This document shows positions 25,426 through 34,199 of a DNA stretch of 64,000 nt, in pieces (position 1 is the stretch's first letter; the number at the start of each line of letters is the position of its first letter). Under the pieces are notes generated by a model that did no database searches, was not told the DNA's origin, and saw only the letters and a program-made list of their open reading frames with translations. Position numbers and translations under genes: made by a program. Source of the stretch: Bradyrhizobium oligotrophicum S58 (GTDB taxonomy: Bacteria; Pseudomonadota; Alphaproteobacteria; Rhizobiales; Xanthobacteraceae); NCBI RefSeq assembly GCF_000344805.1, contig NC_020453.1, forward strand, positions 7,349,001-7,413,000, written 5' to 3'.

Positions 25426-27402
25426 CTACTCCGCCGCCATGCGGCGATCAGGCTGATCGGCGGAATAGAGCTCAGCGAGCAGCGTCACCAATTCGTCGAC
25501 GAAGACCTGGATGTCACTCGTGAGATCCTTGATCCTGGAGATGAGGTAGTTGTAGCCGAACAGGGCCGGGATCGCGACGCCGAGCCCCGCGACAGTCGCG
25601 ACCAGCGCCGCGGCGATGCCGGGCGCGATGGCGTTGACGTTGACGTCGCCGCTCGCCGCGATCGCAGCAAAGGTGATCATGACACCGACGACGGTTCCGA
25701 GCAGGCCGAGGAATGGTCCTCCCGAAATCGCGATCGTGAGGATCACCATCAGCCGGTTCAGGCGCTGGATCTCCCTGACCACGCCGCCGTCGAGTGCGGC
25801 GCGGATCGCAGCGATCGACGTTGCCGAGAGATACGGCAAGGAGCCTCGAACCGAGCGGCGGCGGATCTCGTCATCTGCGATCCGATAGATCCGATACAGC
25901 GACGACGACCGCAGCACGATCGTATCGCGCTTGCCGAGGCCGCCCGCGAGCGATGCGACGGCCTCGGCATCGCCGCTGCCGAACACCGCGAGGTCGAACT
26001 TCGGATCACGATAGACCTTCAAGAAGCGCGCATTGGCCCTGGCCTGACGGCGCAGATAGGAGGCGCGGTCGAACATCACCATCCAGCTGACAGCGGCCAT
26101 GACCATCAGGAAGCCGATCACTACCCATCCATCCAGCGTGACGGATTTCAGGATCACGGCGAAATAGCCGGACAGCCAGCTCGCGGTCTCCTCGTCCACG
26201 CTGAACGAGACGAGCTTGCCCTGATCCAGGCCCTGGCCGACCGCGGCGAGCCGAATGAATCCGGCCGGACGAGCGACCTTGCTGATCTCGAGCTCGTCGA
26301 CGTCGCCGACGAACCCTGCAAGCGCCTGACTGGTTGCAGCCTGACCATCGCCGGCGCGAGCCGGCGCACCATTCGCATCCGCTGCGCCGGCATCGCCTGT
26401 GGGCGCGGGTTGAGCGGGAGCCGGATTGGCCGCGGCGATATCGCCCCCGATCTGCGCGGTGGTGTCCAGCGCCGGCAGAGCGGCGTCGAGAGCCGCGTAG
26501 GAATTGCCGTCGAGATAGAGCGTGATCCTGCCGTCGCCCGCGACGGCGGCCAGATGATGCCAGCTCGCGGCAGCCATCGGGACGCCGGCTGAGGTCCGCT
26601 GCGCGGAGCCGGCATTGGTCACTTCGACGAACGGCGCACCGTTGTCGACACCGATCACGATGCCGCTGTCGCCATTGCGGCGGCTGAACAGCGTCGCATT
26701 TGGTTGCAGCGCCGCCGGCTTGATCCAAAGCGAAAACGTCCAGCTGACGCCGGCGGCCATCGTCAGGGATGACGATGACGGCAAAATCAGCGGCGTGCGG
26801 CCGTCGAGCCGCAGGCCCGTGCCGATCAGCGAGCCCTCGGCCGGCTGTCCAACGCTCTGCGCGTTGTTGCCCCAGACCGTCGAGTCCAAGGCGGGCGTGC
26901 CACGCTCCGTGAAATGATACACGAGGACGGAATCGGGATCGTAGCTGCCCTTGGCATCAGCGACCGGCACCGCTTTCTTGTTGCCGTAATAGAGCCAGAT
27001 CTCCGTCTTCGCGCCGGACGGCAGGCTCGGCACGGCGACCCAGACCAGCGCCTCGCCCAGCAGCGCATCATACTTCTCGACATGATGCTTCAACGGCGTC
27101 TTGTCGTCGCCGGCGACGAAGCGGAGATCGCTGCCGTCGTCCTTGGTGGCGCTGAAGCGGAAGTTGCCGGCATGCAGCCTGATCAAAACCGGCGTCGTAC
27201 CGATCGGATCGGTGATGTCGGCACCTGCAGCGCTCGCGTCGATGCTGATCTTCTTGCGCAGCTGCCATTCGTCGTTCCACCACGCGCGTGCCGGAGACGA
27301 TAGAACTGCCAGTGCGGCGACCACGCCAAGCAGCCTTGCGGCGATGCGCTTCGCTGCTTTCACACGGCCGCTCGCGCTTCCGTCCTTGCATCCCGTGATC
27401 AT
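25426..27402 (-). CDS. ExbB/MotA-type proton channel fused to DUF2341 and LamG-like domains
   Basis: 658 residues. The ATG overlaps the tpsB stop (TGATG). A signal peptide ends ARA before WWNDEW (residues 40/41). A DUF2341-type domain (about 41-150, ending EIWLYYGNKKA) and a concanavalin/LamG-like domain (about 165-385, with WTFSLWIKPA, WHHLAAVAGDGRITLYLDG and VDELEISKVAR) follow. One membrane segment lies near 435, then a MotA/TolQ/ExbB region (about 490-650) with GGPFLGLLGTVVGVMITFAAI and GIAAALVATVAGLGVAIPALF. The exported half should therefore be periplasmic, joined to an inner-membrane proton channel. It probably works with ExbD and TonB next door. Confidence 0.85.
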   Translation of the reverse strand: MITGCKDGSASGRVKAAKRIAARLLGVVAALAVLSSPARAWWNDEWQLRKKISIDASAAGADITDPIGTTPVLIRLHAGNFRFSATKDDGSDLRFVAGDDKTPLKHHVEKYDALLGEALVWVAVPSLPSGAKTEIWLYYGNKKAVPVADAKGSYDPDSVLVYHFTERGTPALDSTVWGNNAQSVGQPAEGSLIGTGLRLDGRTPLILPSSSSLTMAAGVSWTFSLWIKPAALQPNATLFSRRNGDSGIVIGVDNGAPFVEVTNAGSAQRTSAGVPMAAASWHHLAAVAGDGRITLYLDGNSYAALDAALPALDTTAQIGGDIAAANPAPAQPAPTGDAGAADANGAPARAGDGQAATSQALAGFVGDVDELEISKVARPAGFIRLAAVGQGLDQGKLVSFSVDEETASWLSGYFAVILKSVTLDGWVVIGFLMVMAAVSWMVMFDRASYLRRQARANARFLKVYRDPKFDLAVFGSGDAEAVASLAGGLGKRDTIVLRSSSLYRIYRIADDEIRRRSVRGSLPYLSATSIAAIRAALDGGVVREIQRLNRLMVILTIAISGGPFLGLLGTVVGVMITFAAIAASGDVNVNAIAPGIAAALVATVAGLGVAIPALFGYNYLISRIKDLTSDIQVFVDELVTLLAELYSADQPDRRMAAE

Positions 27403-29177
27403 CAGAATTCGCCCCAGAGCCGGATATTGAGGCGCGGATTGCCCGCGCGGGTATAGGTTTGGTTCGTCATCGGCACCGACAGCGCAAACAGTCCGTTGAA
27501 GCCGCTGAACACCTTGAAGCGGCTGCCGACGCCATAGCTCCAAAGGCCCGTTTGCGACGTCTGATCCGGGAGCGGGTGCTGGACATGGACAAGACCGGCA
27601 TCGGCAAACAGGAACAGCCGCGTCTCGTTGAAGGTCGTGAAGCGCGGCGCGCCTTGCCCGGTCTCGTCCTTGAGCTGCTTCTGCAGCATCGCGCCGATGT
27701 CCGGACTGCGCAGCTCGATGTTGCCGATGACGCCGTCGTCGCCCAGGGCTTCCGATTCGAGATAGCCGCGCACCGTGTCGAGACCGCCGGCACTGATCTG
27801 CTCGCTCGAGACCAGAGGCCCATCAGCCTTCTGACCCTGCAGCCGCCCCCAGAGCTGATAGCCTTCAGGCAGCTCCTGGGTGTGCGAGACATCGACGTTC
27901 ACATGCGTGAAGCTCGCGGACGCCGCATAGCGCTTGTTATCGAACGCCTGATGGTCGCTCGACAGCGGGCGCAGATTGGAGGTGAGCGATGCATTGAATT
28001 GCGTCGTGAATTTTTCGCCCTGAAACGTTCCGGTATAGCTCGCAACCGCGGGAAAATAGGTGACTGGCGACGCGAAGCCGCCGCCATTCAGGGACACCAG
28101 CTGGAAGAAGTGCTTGTAGTCGACGCCGGCGGACAGCGTCTGCGTGAAGCCGTCGCGGCCCGGCAGCGTCATCACCGCGCGCGTGCCCACGATCTGGCCC
28201 GGACCGACGATGTTGGTGCCACCGACGGTCGCCACGTCGCTGTTCGACTTCACTGCGTAAGCCAGCAGCGCAAGCCAGTCGACCGGCAGACGCGCCAGAT
28301 AGGATGCCGAGAAGACTTCCGTATCCTTCGGCCGCTGCGGCGCGACCTGATAGCTGACCGTCAGCGAGTGTCCGAGCTGCCAGAGATTGTCATAGTGAGC
28401 GGTGGCGATGGCCCTGGTCGCGGTGGTGTCGCCGGACCGTCGGTTATTGACTTCGAGGCTGCCGTGAATTGGCGCCTTGTCCTCGACATTGAGGTCGACG
28501 TCGACCGTTCCCGGAGTGACGCCGGCACGCAATGCCGGCGTCACGCGGCGATCCGGCCATTGGTTGAGCGCGTAGATGTCCTTGGTCAGGTCGTTGAAAT
28601 TCGGGACAGTGCCCTCTTTCAACGATGGCGCCCCGTCTTTGATCTTGTCCGTATCGAAGTAGCGGGAATTCTTGACGCGAAGGCGGCCGACCTTGAGCTC
28701 TCTCACCTTGAGAATGACGACCTTGTTCGACGGGTTCTGAGGCGGGACCTCGACCGAGACCGTCTGAAGCCCCTTATCGTGATAGGCCTTCTCGAGCGCC
28801 GCGCGCGCCTTCTCGACATCCTCTGCCGTCCTGTTCGGACCAAGGAAGGGATAGATGGCCTCTTCGAGGTCGACCTGCGCCAGCTTGTCAGCGCCTTGAA
28901 CCGCGAAGTCGTCGATATCGAAGCGCTGCAGCGGGCCGGCCGCCGGCTTCGCCGGAGCTGGGCCCGCCGGCGGCTGCTGCCCCGCCACAGTCTCGGCCTG
29001 CGCCGGAGCGACACCGCCGGTGACGATGGCGCTCGCGGACAGAAGCATGGCGGTCGCACCGATCAGTATCGGCCGCGCCGACCAACGCCCGCCCCGCTCG
29101 TAACCAATTCTGACCCGCACGGACGTCCGCTCACCTTCGGGCACGCACAGGACGCCACGGCAGGAAGCCGCAAGCAT
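27402..29177 (-). CDS. TpsB two-partner secretion transporter (ShlB/FhaC family)
   Basis: 591 residues, first gene of the 11-gene leftward operon. The N-terminal region is unusually long before the signal core (PILIGATAMLLSASAIVTGG). POTRA-1 starts at about residue 90 (FDIDDFAVQGADKLAQVDLEEAIYPFLG) and POTRA-2 follows (KVGRLRVKNSRYFDT). The 16-strand barrel contains the TpsB signature VRGYLESE in loop 6 (about residue 465) and ends with a beta signal LNIRLWGEF. It should export the giant TpsA encoded 6 kb away, the only TpsA in the window. Confidence 0.92.
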   Translation of the reverse strand: MLAASCRGVLCVPEGERTSVRVRIGYERGGRWSARPILIGATAMLLSASAIVTGGVAPAQAETVAGQQPPAGPAPAKPAAGPLQRFDIDDFAVQGADKLAQVDLEEAIYPFLGPNRTAEDVEKARAALEKAYHDKGLQTVSVEVPPQNPSNKVVILKVRELKVGRLRVKNSRYFDTDKIKDGAPSLKEGTVPNFNDLTKDIYALNQWPDRRVTPALRAGVTPGTVDVDLNVEDKAPIHGSLEVNNRRSGDTTATRAIATAHYDNLWQLGHSLTVSYQVAPQRPKDTEVFSASYLARLPVDWLALLAYAVKSNSDVATVGGTNIVGPGQIVGTRAVMTLPGRDGFTQTLSAGVDYKHFFQLVSLNGGGFASPVTYFPAVASYTGTFQGEKFTTQFNASLTSNLRPLSSDHQAFDNKRYAASASFTHVNVDVSHTQELPEGYQLWGRLQGQKADGPLVSSEQISAGGLDTVRGYLESEALGDDGVIGNIELRSPDIGAMLQKQLKDETGQGAPRFTTFNETRLFLFADAGLVHVQHPLPDQTSQTGLWSYGVGSRFKVFSGFNGLFALSVPMTNQTYTRAGNPRLNIRLWGEF

Positions 29178-29306
29178 GGTGCCTCAGCAGGAAAGACGAC
29201 CGGCCCCCCAGGAGACTGAATCGGAATTTTAACGAATGCTTCTTTGGACCAACCGATTCGCGGATCGTCGGCGTAGCCGACAGCAGCATCAGATGAGCGA
29301 AGCGCA

Positions 29307-30278
29307 TCAGCTCAGGAGAACGAGGCCACCGGGCAAAGAGCGTGCCCTGGCTCCGAACAGGCTCTCGGCCTGACCGATGAAGTCATCGAGGCGATCGAGA
29401 TGAAACGTCCCCGAGATCATGCGTCGCCCGAGCTGATCGTCCATGACCACGATCTTGCCCGGCCGATAGCGGTTGATCTCGGTCACCAGGCGACTGACGG
29501 GCCAGTCACGCACGATCAGAAGGCCGTTCTGCCATGCCTTGGCCGAGTCCGTATCCAGGCGCGAGGTCGACCCAAGTCCTTTCTCGACCGAGTAGGACAC
29601 CTGCTGGGCCTTGAAGATCTTGACGACGCGGCCCTTGCACGTGACATCGACGCTGCCGTCGAGACAGGAGACGGTCACGAAACCACCAAGGCACTTCAGG
29701 TTGAAGTCGGCCTGCAATGCGGTGATCTGGCCGCCCGCGGCATCGATGACGACCGGATCCTGCGCGGTCGGCCCGCACTGCACCGCGGCCTCGCCCGAGA
29801 TCAGTTCGAAGCGCCGTGGTCCGTCGGCTGGCCGCAGCGCGATGCTGGTCTGGGTATTGAGCACGACGGAGGCGTCACCCGCCAGCGTGACGCTGCGCCG
29901 CTCACCTTTGGCGGTCCGCATGTCGGCGGAAAGCTCCTGCAACGAAGGCCAGAGCTCCAGCGGCGGACGCAGCGCCAGATAGCCTCCGGCCAGTGACGCA
30001 GCAGCAGCCATGGCACCGCCGATCAGCGCGCGACGGCCGATTGCGGCGCGAGGCTTAGTCTGCGGACGGAGGGCTACTTTGCTGAACGCAGCATCGCCGG
30101 CGAGCTTGCGCGTGGCATCGCCGAAACCACGCCATAAAGTCACCGCCTGCCGAAACGCCGCTTCATGTTCAGGGCTTCGCTCTCGCCATGACGTCAACGC
30201 AGCAGCATCGTCCGAGGTGGCCTCCCCGGAATTGAGCCGGATCACCCATGCCAGGGCCTGACGAAGCGTCTGGTCCAT
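29307..30278 (-). CDS. FecR-type anti-sigma factor
   Basis: 323 residues from ATG 30278 (MDQTLRQALAWVIRLNSGEAT), the usual start of FecR proteins; an in-frame ATG at 30374 would add 32 atypical residues. Cytoplasmic N-terminal helices bind the sigma factor. One membrane helix (RRALIGGAMAAAASLAGGYLAL, about residue 90) is followed by the periplasmic FecR domain with TAKGERRSVTLAGDASVVLNT and FELISGEAAVQC, and a C-terminal STN-binding part. It is the next gene after an ECF sigma gene on the same strand, and its likely partners are that sigma factor and the STN protein at 49634. Confidence 0.87.
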   Translation of the reverse strand: MDQTLRQALAWVIRLNSGEATSDDAAALTSWRERSPEHEAAFRQAVTLWRGFGDATRKLAGDAAFSKVALRPQTKPRAAIGRRALIGGAMAAAASLAGGYLALRPPLELWPSLQELSADMRTAKGERRSVTLAGDASVVLNTQTSIALRPADGPRRFELISGEAAVQCGPTAQDPVVIDAAGGQITALQADFNLKCLGGFVTVSCLDGSVDVTCKGRVVKIFKAQQVSYSVEKGLGSTSRLDTDSAKAWQNGLLIVRDWPVSRLVTEINRYRPGKIVVMDDQLGRRMISGTFHLDRLDDFIGQAESLFGARARSLPGGLVLLS

Positions 30279-30538
30279 GTCCGAGTGGCTGTCGTCGCCT
30301 GCGATCAAGATGAGGTCGCTCGCTCGTTTCGGCGGCAGAGGGACGGTTCCCTCATGGCAACGCCCCGCGGTCATCTGATAGACGATTCGTACAGCGCAGG
30401 ACCGAAATGGAAAATCGATGACTTCGCACGCTTCAATCTCGACCTCGGCAGCGCCGTAATTCCATTCCGGCGCACGTTCAGCGCTGAATAGCGTACAAAG
30501 CCGGAATGCGGCAAGCTTCCTCGTGCTGGATTGCCGAG

Positions 30539-31096
30539 CTAATTGCGATCGCCGGATCGGGACAGCGCACGGGGGCCAAATCTGCGGACGACCTTGCGCC
30601 CGAGCCGACGGCTGAGATGCTCCATGGCGTGCTGCAGATCGAATTCGACGGTACGCACGTTGATGCCGAACCGCGTGGCAATCTCGCGATGCGGCACGAG
30701 CTCCAGATGGGCGCTGATGAAGACGTCGCGCTTGCGCGGCGGCAACTCCGCAAGCGCCCTTTCGAATTGCTCCAGCTCGAAGCGGGACTCGACCTCAGCA
30801 GCAGGTCCCGGCCGCTCGTCGGGCAACCCCATGATCGCCTCGATTTCCGAGGCGTTCAGGAGCCGGCGCTCGCTCTTGCGATGATCCTTTGCCAAATTGA
30901 GCGCCATCCGGAACAGATAGTCGACGGGACTGCGGACCGGCACGGCCTCCGAGACGCGATCCGCCCGGACAAAGGCCTCGTGAAGCGCCTCGCGCGCGAC
31001 GTCCGGCGAGCCGAGACAGCGCGTCAGGCGGCGGGCCAGACTTTCATAGTCCGCCGCGAGCACATCGCGCAGCGATTTGCTGTTCGAGTAGGACAC
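30539..31096 (-). CDS. ECF sigma factor (FecI-like)
   Basis: 185 residues from GTG 31096 (a TTG at 31099 is equally in frame). Region 2 is clear (DYLFRMALNLAKDHRKSERR), and region 4 carries the helix-turn-helix (LPPRKRDVFISAHLELVPHREIATRFGINVRTVEFDLQHAMEHL). It is followed by the FecR gene, a standard sigma/anti-sigma pair for cell-surface signalling. A PHO-box match lies about 70 bases upstream of the start. It is paralogous to the ECF gene at 34618: same length, same motifs, including YLFR-ALNLA. Confidence 0.9.
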   Translation of the reverse strand: MSYSNSKSLRDVLAADYESLARRLTRCLGSPDVAREALHEAFVRADRVSEAVPVRSPVDYLFRMALNLAKDHRKSERRLLNASEIEAIMGLPDERPGPAAEVESRFELEQFERALAELPPRKRDVFISAHLELVPHREIATRFGINVRTVEFDLQHAMEHLSRRLGRKVVRRFGPRALSRSGDRN

Positions 31097-31168
31097 CAAC
31101 GCAGCCCCGTGACGCCGCCTGCATTTTCAGGCAGTTCTCAACCCCACTCGTGTACCTATCGGCGGAGA

Positions 31169-31186
31169 ATGACAGAGACGTGACGA
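31169..31186 (-). promoter_or_regulatory. PHO box upstream of the FecI-like sigma gene
   Basis: On the minus strand the sequence is TCGTCACGTCTCTGTCAT. The second 7-mer is a perfect CTGTCAT and the first keeps GTCA, 11 of 14 matches to CTGTCAT-N4-CTGTCAT with exact 11-base spacing. Ten bases after it comes TAGGTA, at the spacing where a -10 lies in Pho promoters. The start of the sigma gene is about 70 bases further on. Predicts activation by phosphorylated PhoB under phosphate limitation. Confidence 0.65.
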
Positions 31187-31212
31187 CCAGAAATGGCGGC
31201 ACCGTTGGCCGA

Positions 31213-31959
31213 CTACTGTGGCAGATCGAACGCGATCGTGTAGTCCAGGCTGAGTTGTCCGGGCAACTCAGCCGGAATGCTCGGCAGCGGCTGCGCGCGC
31301 CTCACCGTGTCGACGGCGGCAGCGTCGAGAGATGCGACGCCCGAACTCGCCGCGATCCGAACGTTCGTGACGGTGCCGTCACGCCGCAGTGTCAGCACGA
31401 GACCGACCTGTCCATGGATGCGCTCGCGCTGGGCACGCTCGGGATAATACTGAAAGCGGGCGATATGCGACTTGACGGTGCGGACGAACGTCATCGTCTT
31501 TTGATCAGGCTTCGTCTGCATGACGACGAGCGGCGAGCCGGGAACGGCTGCGTCCCAGGCCGGCGCCGCGGGCAGGTGCGCCAACGTCGACCCAAAAGCC
31601 GTTGAATCCCGAGATTCCACATTCTCGGACCCGGCCTCGGCCGCCGTAGGAGCAACCGCCGGCGCCTGCCGCGGGGCGCTCGTGACTGCTGCGGTCGGCG
31701 CAGTCGTTGCAACGAGCGGCCGCGAGGCATCGGCCGACGGAGGTGCGACGAGACGCACCTGCATCACGTTATCGCTCAAGGGCATTCCTGTTCCGGCAGG
31801 CAGATGACGCAGCCAATAGACACCTACGGCCAGAAGAGCCGGAACGGTCATTGCAACGGCCGCCAGCGAGCGCAGCCCGATCGCAGGGGCGGCAGCACGC
31901 CAGTCATAGTGCTGCAACTCCTCATCGAGGTGACCGGATCGCAACGAGCTCTGCCGCAT
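31213..31959 (-). CDS. second TonB-family protein
   Basis: 248 residues from ATG 31959 (60 bases inside the longest open frame). Membrane anchor GLRSLAAVAMTVPALLAVGVYWL (about residues 28-50), an Ala/Pro/Thr-rich spacer of about 110 residues, and a TonB C-terminal domain: IARFQYYPERAQRERIHGQVGLVL, then SSGVASLDAAAVDTVRRAQPLPSIP. Closer to classical TonB than the tonB at 23762. It lies between the ECF gene and the PstS-like gene, all on the minus strand. It may supply the energy input for the STN/FecR signalling branch. Confidence 0.85.
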   Translation of the reverse strand: MRQSSLRSGHLDEELQHYDWRAAAPAIGLRSLAAVAMTVPALLAVGVYWLRHLPAGTGMPLSDNVMQVRLVAPPSADASRPLVATTAPTAAVTSAPRQAPAVAPTAAEAGSENVESRDSTAFGSTLAHLPAAPAWDAAVPGSPLVVMQTKPDQKTMTFVRTVKSHIARFQYYPERAQRERIHGQVGLVLTLRRDGTVTNVRIAASSGVASLDAAAVDTVRRAQPLPSIPAELPGQLSLDYTIAFDLPQ

Positions 31960-32180
31960 GGGATTCAGTCCATTCAAGCATGCGTGCGGAGACCAAGAAC
32001 CGGGCCCCCGGGGGAACATCCGGCGCTGCCTGATTTTTCATACGGCGATCTTCGCAAGCCTCGCCAAGCTGGTATCGCGTTCTTGATCCGATGTCGAGGC
32101 GCAGCGCGATCGTTTCAACCGCACGGAGCGAAACTCGCTGACGTGTGATCCGACGTCACGCCATCGAGCTCGGCAGCTCC

Positions 32181-32212
32181 AAACGAAACCGGACGCCATG
32201 ACGGCGTCCGGT
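32181..32212 (-). terminator. Rho-independent terminator after the PstS-like gene
   Basis: A perfect 10-base stem (32188-32197 with 32203-32212), 5-base loop, followed on the minus strand by TTTCGTTT. It lies about 50 bases after the stop of the PstS-like gene and separates it from the second tonB gene. The rest of 31960-32261 holds no gene I can support. Confidence 0.75.
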
Positions 32213-32261
32213 CAACATCGTCGTAGGTCATTGCGCGGATCTACGACCCGCGCGGTCGTGT

Positions 32262-34199
32262 TTACTGCGCGCCCGCACCAGCAGCAACGGCGCTGCAGCC
32301 GTCGGCCTGGGTCGAACTGTCGGCGATGGCAACGCCGCTGCCCGCGGTCAGGTAAGACGAGCTGATCGTCGTCACGAAGGCACTATTCAAAGCATTGAAG
32401 CCGTTGTTCTGCAGCACACTTGCCCCATCCTGGCTCGAATAGAACCACGACAGGAAGTTGGTGATGTCGGTCACACGGGTCGGAGCAGACGTCGTGTTGT
32501 AGCAGCTGTAGAGGTAGGCGAAGGTTGTACCCGTGATCGGATAGGCGCCGGAGAGGATCGGCAGGCCCAGTTGAGACTTGCCGACAACGTTGATGTTTCC
32601 CACGATGCCATCGGCAGGAATAACGGTGCCGTCAGCCAGCGTTGCACCCGCAACATACGCCTGGGCGTAGAGATTCCAAGCCGTGTAGGTGGTGCCCGAA
32701 GGGACCGCGACGCTCTTGAACGCGTTGTCGGCCGATGCCGGGGTCGGCGCAACGAAGCTCTCCCCAAGGTCGCCCGGGTGATAGACACCACGAGCGCGCT
32801 GATCATCGTTCTGGACGCTGGCCGACAGCGGCGCGCTGGCGGCGGGGTTGTAGGGCTTCGCGAAGTCGTTGCTGACATAGCCGATGCGGCCGCCCAGATA
32901 ATTGCCATTGGCATCCTGCGCGTTGCTGTTGACGGTGTCGGCGACTTCACCGGTGCCGTTGCCCGCGAGCCAGCCGCCGGCGCCGGTCGAGACGTCCACA
33001 CCCTTCACGGCCTTGATGTTGGCGATCAGATTGGCGAAGGTGGTGGACGGCAGATTGGCGGCAGACGCGTTGGTCTTGGCGGCGATCGTGGTGGTCGTGG
33101 TCGTACCGGTCACCTGGTCGTTGAGCGTCACGACCGTGCTGGAGAAGGTGACGCCCACGCCGGTGAAGATCTTCGCGTAGTTGTGCGAACCATCGACGTC
33201 CAGCTGCGGGCAGCTGTTGGCGAGGAAGTTGGTGAGGATGAAGCTGGTGCCGGAGCCGTCGGAACGGAACGCGACCTGGATCGGCAGCGAGTTCGACACA
33301 TAGGCCTGAGCGGCGCCGCCGTTGCCGGTGTTGTCGTCCATGAAGGTCTGCACGCGGGCCTGGCCGGCGTTGTCGAGCGCCGCGATCGCGGCGGTCGAGC
33401 TCCAGTCGCGCACCTCGCCAGAGAAGATGGCGCAGAGCTGAGCGGTCGAGAGCTGGATCGCCGAACCAGGAGTGCCGGCGGTGCCGGCCGAGTTGATGGT
33501 CCAGGTCGCGGTCGGGCTGTTGTTGGTGTTGACGACGACCGCCACCGGGGCCTCGATCAGGGGCAGCTGAATCGCGGCGCCGAAGGCGGCAGCGTTATAG
33601 GTCGTCGCCGACGACGCATTGCTGGCAGCGATCGACGTCAAGTTCTGCCAGTTGCTGGTCGAGGAGAAATTGGTCAGCGCGGTCGCCGTCAGCGTGTTCG
33701 GAAGCGGCGAATCGCCGGCGCCGAAGTCGACGCGTGCATAGGGATAGGTCGCAAGCGCCGGAACGCTGCTCTCGAGGAACACGGGCGGAACGGCCGGCAG
33801 CGACAGCGACGGAGCGCTGCCGCGCAGCAGCTGCTTCGAATCGTTGGTGATGAAGGCGCGCTGGCCGGCGCCGGAGCCGACAGCTGCGTAAAGACCGACC
33901 GTTCCCAGCGCACTGAGCTGGCTGCAGTTGGCGCCGTCCGGCGTTCCCGGCAGAAGCCCTGGCGTCGGGCCGGCCGCATTGAAGGCGCTCGAGAAGCTGT
34001 AACCGTCATTCGTCACGGTCTGCGCATTGTAGCAGTCCATCGCCTGGCGCATGGCGAGCGACACCAGCGTGCTGCCGCCGCCGTACACTGCGGTCTGGGC
34101 AACAGCAGGCTGCACCGCGGCAGCAAACGTCGCGGCGGCCGACAGCGCCAGCACCGAAGCGGTGCAGCGCAGGCGGCTGATCGAGGAACGAGTCGTCAT
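32262..34199 (-). CDS. large PstS-like phosphate-binding exported protein
   Basis: 645 residues, signal peptide ending AVAQT. The mature protein opens VYGGGSTLVSLAMRQAM, like PstS and DING proteins. It carries the phosphate-site motif AFRSDGSGTSFILTNFL (about residue 305), IFSGEVRDWSS (about 258), and a C-terminal PstS half ending YSSQDGASVLQNNGFNAL. At 645 residues it is far longer than normal PstS (about 320-350), with Ser/Thr/Ala-rich insertions between conserved blocks. No pstCAB genes are nearby. In P. aeruginosa the related LapA is secreted by the neighbouring Hxc T2SS, so this may be a secreted phosphate binder or phosphatase, not a transporter subunit. Confidence 0.8.
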   Translation of the reverse strand: MTTRSSISRLRCTASVLALSAAATFAAAVQPAVAQTAVYGGGSTLVSLAMRQAMDCYNAQTVTNDGYSFSSAFNAAGPTPGLLPGTPDGANCSQLSALGTVGLYAAVGSGAGQRAFITNDSKQLLRGSAPSLSLPAVPPVFLESSVPALATYPYARVDFGAGDSPLPNTLTATALTNFSSTSNWQNLTSIAASNASSATTYNAAAFGAAIQLPLIEAPVAVVVNTNNSPTATWTINSAGTAGTPGSAIQLSTAQLCAIFSGEVRDWSSTAAIAALDNAGQARVQTFMDDNTGNGGAAQAYVSNSLPIQVAFRSDGSGTSFILTNFLANSCPQLDVDGSHNYAKIFTGVGVTFSSTVVTLNDQVTGTTTTTTIAAKTNASAANLPSTTFANLIANIKAVKGVDVSTGAGGWLAGNGTGEVADTVNSNAQDANGNYLGGRIGYVSNDFAKPYNPAASAPLSASVQNDDQRARGVYHPGDLGESFVAPTPASADNAFKSVAVPSGTTYTAWNLYAQAYVAGATLADGTVIPADGIVGNINVVGKSQLGLPILSGAYPITGTTFAYLYSCYNTTSAPTRVTDITNFLSWFYSSQDGASVLQNNGFNALNSAFVTTISSSYLTAGSGVAIADSSTQADGCSAVAAGAGAQ

